DNA from: Actinomycetes bacterium
GTDB taxonomy: Bacteria; Actinomycetota; Actinomycetes; Actinomycetales; Beutenbergiaceae
Assembly: GCA_021793935.1 (NCBI GenBank)
Contig: JAJYRV010000021.1
Span: forward strand, 1-15,054
Length of the DNA stretch: 15,054 bases
Reading direction: 5' to 3'
Below, piece after piece: positions 13,341 through 15,054 of the stretch; positions within the stretch are counted from its first letter, which is position 1, and each line of letters begins with the position of its first letter. Under the pieces are notes generated by a model, which saw only the letters and a list, made by a program, of their open reading frames with translations, was not told the origin of the DNA and did no database searches. The translations under genes and the position numbers were made by a program.

Positions 13341-13343
13341 CGG
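13323..13343 (-). promoter_or_regulatory. Leader hairpin 2 of mgtE
   Basis: CCGATGC (13323-13329) and GCATCGG (13337-13343) form a perfect 7 bp stem with a 7-base loop, about 50 bases before the mgtE start. The stem covers the start codons of the putative second leader ORF. A smaller competing stem GGCG/CGCC with a CGAA loop (13342-13353) shares two bases with it and would mask the AAGG in front of that ORF. Confidence 0.5.
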
Positions 13344-13360
13344 CGTTCGCGCCTTAACGT

Positions 13361-13404
13361 CGCCTTATCAAGAGGTCCCGGCGCGGTGCACACTCTTGAT
13401 GGCG
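13361..13404 (-). promoter_or_regulatory. Leader hairpin 1 of mgtE
   Basis: ATCAAGAG (13367-13374) pairs perfectly with CTCTTGAT (13393-13400). The stem continues after a 2-base bulge with CGCC (13361-13364) and GGCG (13401-13404), giving 12 pairs around an 18-base loop. On the mgtE strand the first leader ORF runs through one arm and its TGA lies in the other, so a translating ribosome must open this stem. No T-run follows it. Confidence 0.55.
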
Positions 13405-13442
13405 CGACGATCTCGACAACTTCGTGCCTTACGCATGGCCAT
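13368..13442 (-). CDS. Putative basic leader ORF 1 upstream of mgtE
   Basis: A 24-codon ORF with ATG at 13442 and a second in-frame ATG at 13436. A purine-rich GAGAGGGGG ends directly before the first ATG and six bases before the second, so the second, giving 22 residues, is the better start. The peptide is very basic (Arg/Lys about one third, e.g. CRDRRAIKSVHR). It ends with TGA at 13370-13368, immediately followed by an in-frame TAA. The stop lies in the 3' arm of leader hairpin 1. Possible leader peptide for control of mgtE; unproven. Confidence 0.35.
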   Translation of the reverse strand: MAMRKARSCRDRRAIKSVHRAGTS

Positions 13443-13478
13443 CCCCCTCTCACGTGTGCGGGCCGGGTATCACAGGCC

Positions 13479-13484
13479 AGTCTA
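13479..13484 (-). promoter_or_regulatory. Candidate mgtE -10 box
   Basis: TAGACT on the minus strand fits the actinobacterial TAnnnT -10 consensus and would start transcription near 13472, giving a leader of about 200 bases. No clear -35 hexamer was seen at the expected distance. Confidence 0.35.
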
Positions 13485-13564
13485 GCCCTATCCAGCGCGC
13501 GCGTAGGTGTCGATCCGGGTGCGGCGTTGCCCACACGCGGCCCTCGTGTCCGCGCGGCGCGGCG

Positions 13565-13578
13565 TAAACTGACCGACC
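13565..13578 (+). promoter_or_regulatory. Candidate -10 box for the tandem-GNAT gene
   Basis: TAAACT (13565-13570) fits TAnnnT and ends eight bases before GTG 13579. The gene has no Shine-Dalgarno motif, so its mRNA may be leaderless. No clear -35 was seen. Confidence 0.4.
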
Positions 13579-14547
13579 GTGATCACCGAATATCTCCCCG
13601 TTGCCGACCTCGCCCCACAGGCGGCCCGGTTCGTGCAACGCTGCCTCGGGTCGGCCGGACCCTGCGACCCCCGGGTCAGCGAAATCGTGACGGGATTGAC
13701 GGCGCCACGCACCTCCGCCTGGGCCGCGGTCGTCGACGGGGAGATCCGGGCGGTGTTCGGCGCCGAACTTCGGCACGTGGCCGTGGGCGATCCGGACTAC
13801 ACCTACATGCCCGCCCGCTACGCCCTCGTGTCGATGTCGCGCTGGCACCTCGCTTCGCGCGCCGATTGGGCCTACGCCCCGGACCTGCTCGATCACATCG
13901 CCCGTGACGCGATCGCCGGCGGTATCGACCGGCTGAGCGTCGACCTCCCGGTCGAGGAGGCCGAGGGCATTCGGGTGCTGACCGACGGCGGTTTCGCCCC
14001 GGATGTCATCCTCGCCGCCCGCGGAACTCGCCCGGGCACCATTCCCACGCTCTCCGGCGTACACATTCGCACGGCTACGGCGCAGGACGCCGAGGCGCTC
14101 CTCGCGCTCACCTTGGAGGAGGCGGACTTCCACGCCGAGCACACCCGCAGCGGGATCGTCGCGGACCAGGATCCCGCACCCTCCCGCGCGCACGTGGCGA
14201 TGTGGCTGGAGAACCAGCGCAGCGGCGGCCTGCCGACCTTCGTCGCGGAGGACGCCGACGGGGTCGTGGGGATGCTCCCGCTCGTCCGCGCCGGCGAGGG
14301 GGAGGGGCCCGCGCTGCCGGCAGAGTACGGCTACATCGCATCCACCTGCGTCACCGTCCGCGCCCGGGGCCGGGGCATCGGCGGCGCGCTCCTCGAGCAC
14401 GCGTTCGCCGCGGCTCACGAACGCGGGATGAGCGTGCTCCTGCTGCATTACGTCGCCGACAACCCCCTCGCCGCGCCGTTCTGGGAGAAACGGGGATTTG
14501 CGCCGGTGTCCGTGACGTTCACCCGCACGCCGTTGACCGGCGGGTAG
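13579..14547 (+). CDS. Tandem GNAT-domain acetyltransferase
   Basis: Protein of 322 residues made of two GNAT folds. The N-terminal half (about 1-150, with AAVVDGEIRAVFGAELR) lacks a clear acetyl-CoA loop and looks degenerate. The C-terminal half (160-322) has the strand VHIRTATAQDAEALLAL, the intact pyrophosphate loop RARGRGIGGALLEHAF (261-276) and the closing NPLAAPFWEKRGF. This layout recalls two-domain acetyltransferases such as the mycothiol synthase-like group, but no MshD-specific feature was recognised, so the acceptor is unknown. Start GTG 13579 directly follows a -10-like box and has no ribosome-binding site. It diverges from mgtE, and the shared 306 bp spacer also holds the mgtE leader. 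Confidence 0.88.
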   Translation: MITEYLPVADLAPQAARFVQRCLGSAGPCDPRVSEIVTGLTAPRTSAWAAVVDGEIRAVFGAELRHVAVGDPDYTYMPARYALVSMSRWHLASRADWAYAPDLLDHIARDAIAGGIDRLSVDLPVEEAEGIRVLTDGGFAPDVILAARGTRPGTIPTLSGVHIRTATAQDAEALLALTLEEADFHAEHTRSGIVADQDPAPSRAHVAMWLENQRSGGLPTFVAEDADGVVGMLPLVRAGEGEGPALPAEYGYIASTCVTVRARGRGIGGALLEHAFAAAHERGMSVLLLHYVADNPLAAPFWEKRGFAPVSVTFTRTPLTGG

Positions 14548-14629
14548 CGCATTCCCGGGCGCCCCCGGGGCGCGCGGACTCGGGAGGGGCGAACCGCAGG
14601 TTTAATAGAGGGCAAGGAAAGGAGCGAGG

Positions 14630-15054
14630 GTGAACGACGAGGAAACGAGCGCTGCGGTGTGGGAAGCCCGCTACGGCGAGGCCCCAGTGTGGAGCGGGAG
14701 GCCCAACGCCGCGCTCGTGCAGCACGCCGGAGGGCTTCGCGCCGGGCGGGCGCTCGATCTTGGCTGCGGGGAAGGGGCGGATGCGATCTGGCTCGCCGAG
14801 CGGGGATGGGAGGTCACCGGCGTCGACGTATCCGCCACGGCGCTCGCCCGGGCACGCGCCCACGCGCAGGAGCGGGGCGTACACGTGCGATGGGTCGAGA
14901 CCGACCTCGCCGAGTGGCAGGCCGACGCCCAGTACGACCTCGTGACCGCATTCTTCCTCCACTCGCCGGTGAACTTCCCGCGGGCGCAGATCCTGCACGC
15001 CGCCGCGAGCGCCGTTTCCCCCGGCGGGGTCCTGCTCATCGTGGGCCACGCGGA
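14630..15054 (+). CDS. Class I SAM-dependent methyltransferase (partial, C-terminus off right edge)
   Basis: The first 141 residues of a Rossmann-fold methyltransferase. WEARYGEAPVWSGRPNAALV near the N-terminus and motif I LDLGCGEGADAIWLAERG are followed by the acidic end of strand 2, VTGVDVSATAL, then DLVTAFFLHSP (motif IV region) and SPGGVLLIVGH (motif VI). The opening block is typical of the TehB/thiopurine-methyltransferase-like group, but the substrate cannot be stated. GTG 14630 is supported by AAAGGAG (14618-14624) five bases upstream. It follows the tandem GNAT gene by 82 bp and may be co-transcribed. The window ends before the stop codon. Confidence 0.92.
   Translation, partial: MNDEETSAAVWEARYGEAPVWSGRPNAALVQHAGGLRAGRALDLGCGEGADAIWLAERGWEVTGVDVSATALARARAHAQERGVHVRWVETDLAEWQADAQYDLVTAFFLHSPVNFPRAQILHAAASAVSPGGVLLIVGHA

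Noticed and set aside
13273..13472. M-box (ykoK) magnesium riboswitch upstream of mgtE
   Set aside because: The conserved GTTAGGTGAGGCTCC core and the other M-box segments are not found on the mgtE strand; a covariance-model search would settle it.
13579..14547. Mycothiol synthase MshD
   Set aside because: Two GNAT domains and length are compatible, but no specific MshD segment could be recognised, so only the general family is named.

Overview
The window is GC-rich, densely coded DNA with actinobacterial traits: alanine- and arginine-rich proteins, GTG starts, many 4-8 bp gene overlaps, TAnnnT-type -10 boxes lying directly in front of start codons (likely leaderless mRNAs), an Orn oligoribonuclease with the actinobacterial layout, and a sugar ABC transporter operon without its own ATPase. 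It is most consistent with a member of Actinomycetota (Micrococcales or Actinomycetales type). Genus cannot be told from the sequence. No mobile element, CRISPR array or phage gene was seen.

Layout. (1) 1-6534 is a divergent cluster for N-acetylmuramic acid (MurNAc) or muropeptide salvage. On the minus strand, murQ (MurNAc-6-phosphate etherase) is followed by a solute-binding lipoprotein and two CUT1-type permeases, the last cut by the left edge. On the plus strand lie a cytoplasmic serine hydrolase of the penicillin-binding/beta-lactamase-like fold, a MurR/RpiR-type SIS-domain regulator and a GNAT acetyltransferase. The three plus-strand genes overlap end to end. The 105 bp between murQ and the hydrolase hold a dyad with a nested symmetric core that could be the regulator's operator. 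(2) 6651-9036 holds an acidic SurA-N-like lipoprotein, then a two-gene ABC-2 exporter that appears to be read from a leaderless promoter. (3) 9122-9922 is an alpha/beta hydrolase, followed by about 317 bp without a gene and then tRNA-His(GTG) on the minus strand. (4) 10396-13272, minus strand: orn, a TPR-like protein and mgtE, a CBS-gated Mg2+ transporter. (5) 13579-15054, plus strand: a tandem-GNAT protein and the start of a class I SAM methyltransferase that runs off the right edge.

How it fits together. The cluster in (1) suggests import of MurNAc or muropeptides by an ABC transporter rather than the usual PTS (MurP), amide cleavage by the cytoplasmic serine hydrolase, and lactyl-ether cleavage by MurQ, under MurR control. 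MurQ needs a 6-phosphate that an ABC transporter does not supply, so a sugar kinase must lie elsewhere, perhaps beyond the left edge.

The most unusual non-coding signal is the mgtE leader (13273-about 13472). It lacks the M-box consensus but holds two small in-frame ORFs and a chain of hairpins. The first ORF crosses and stops inside a hairpin. The second stops on the mgtE start codon (ATGA). This looks like a leader-peptide control device. It is an inference from layout, not a demonstrated system.
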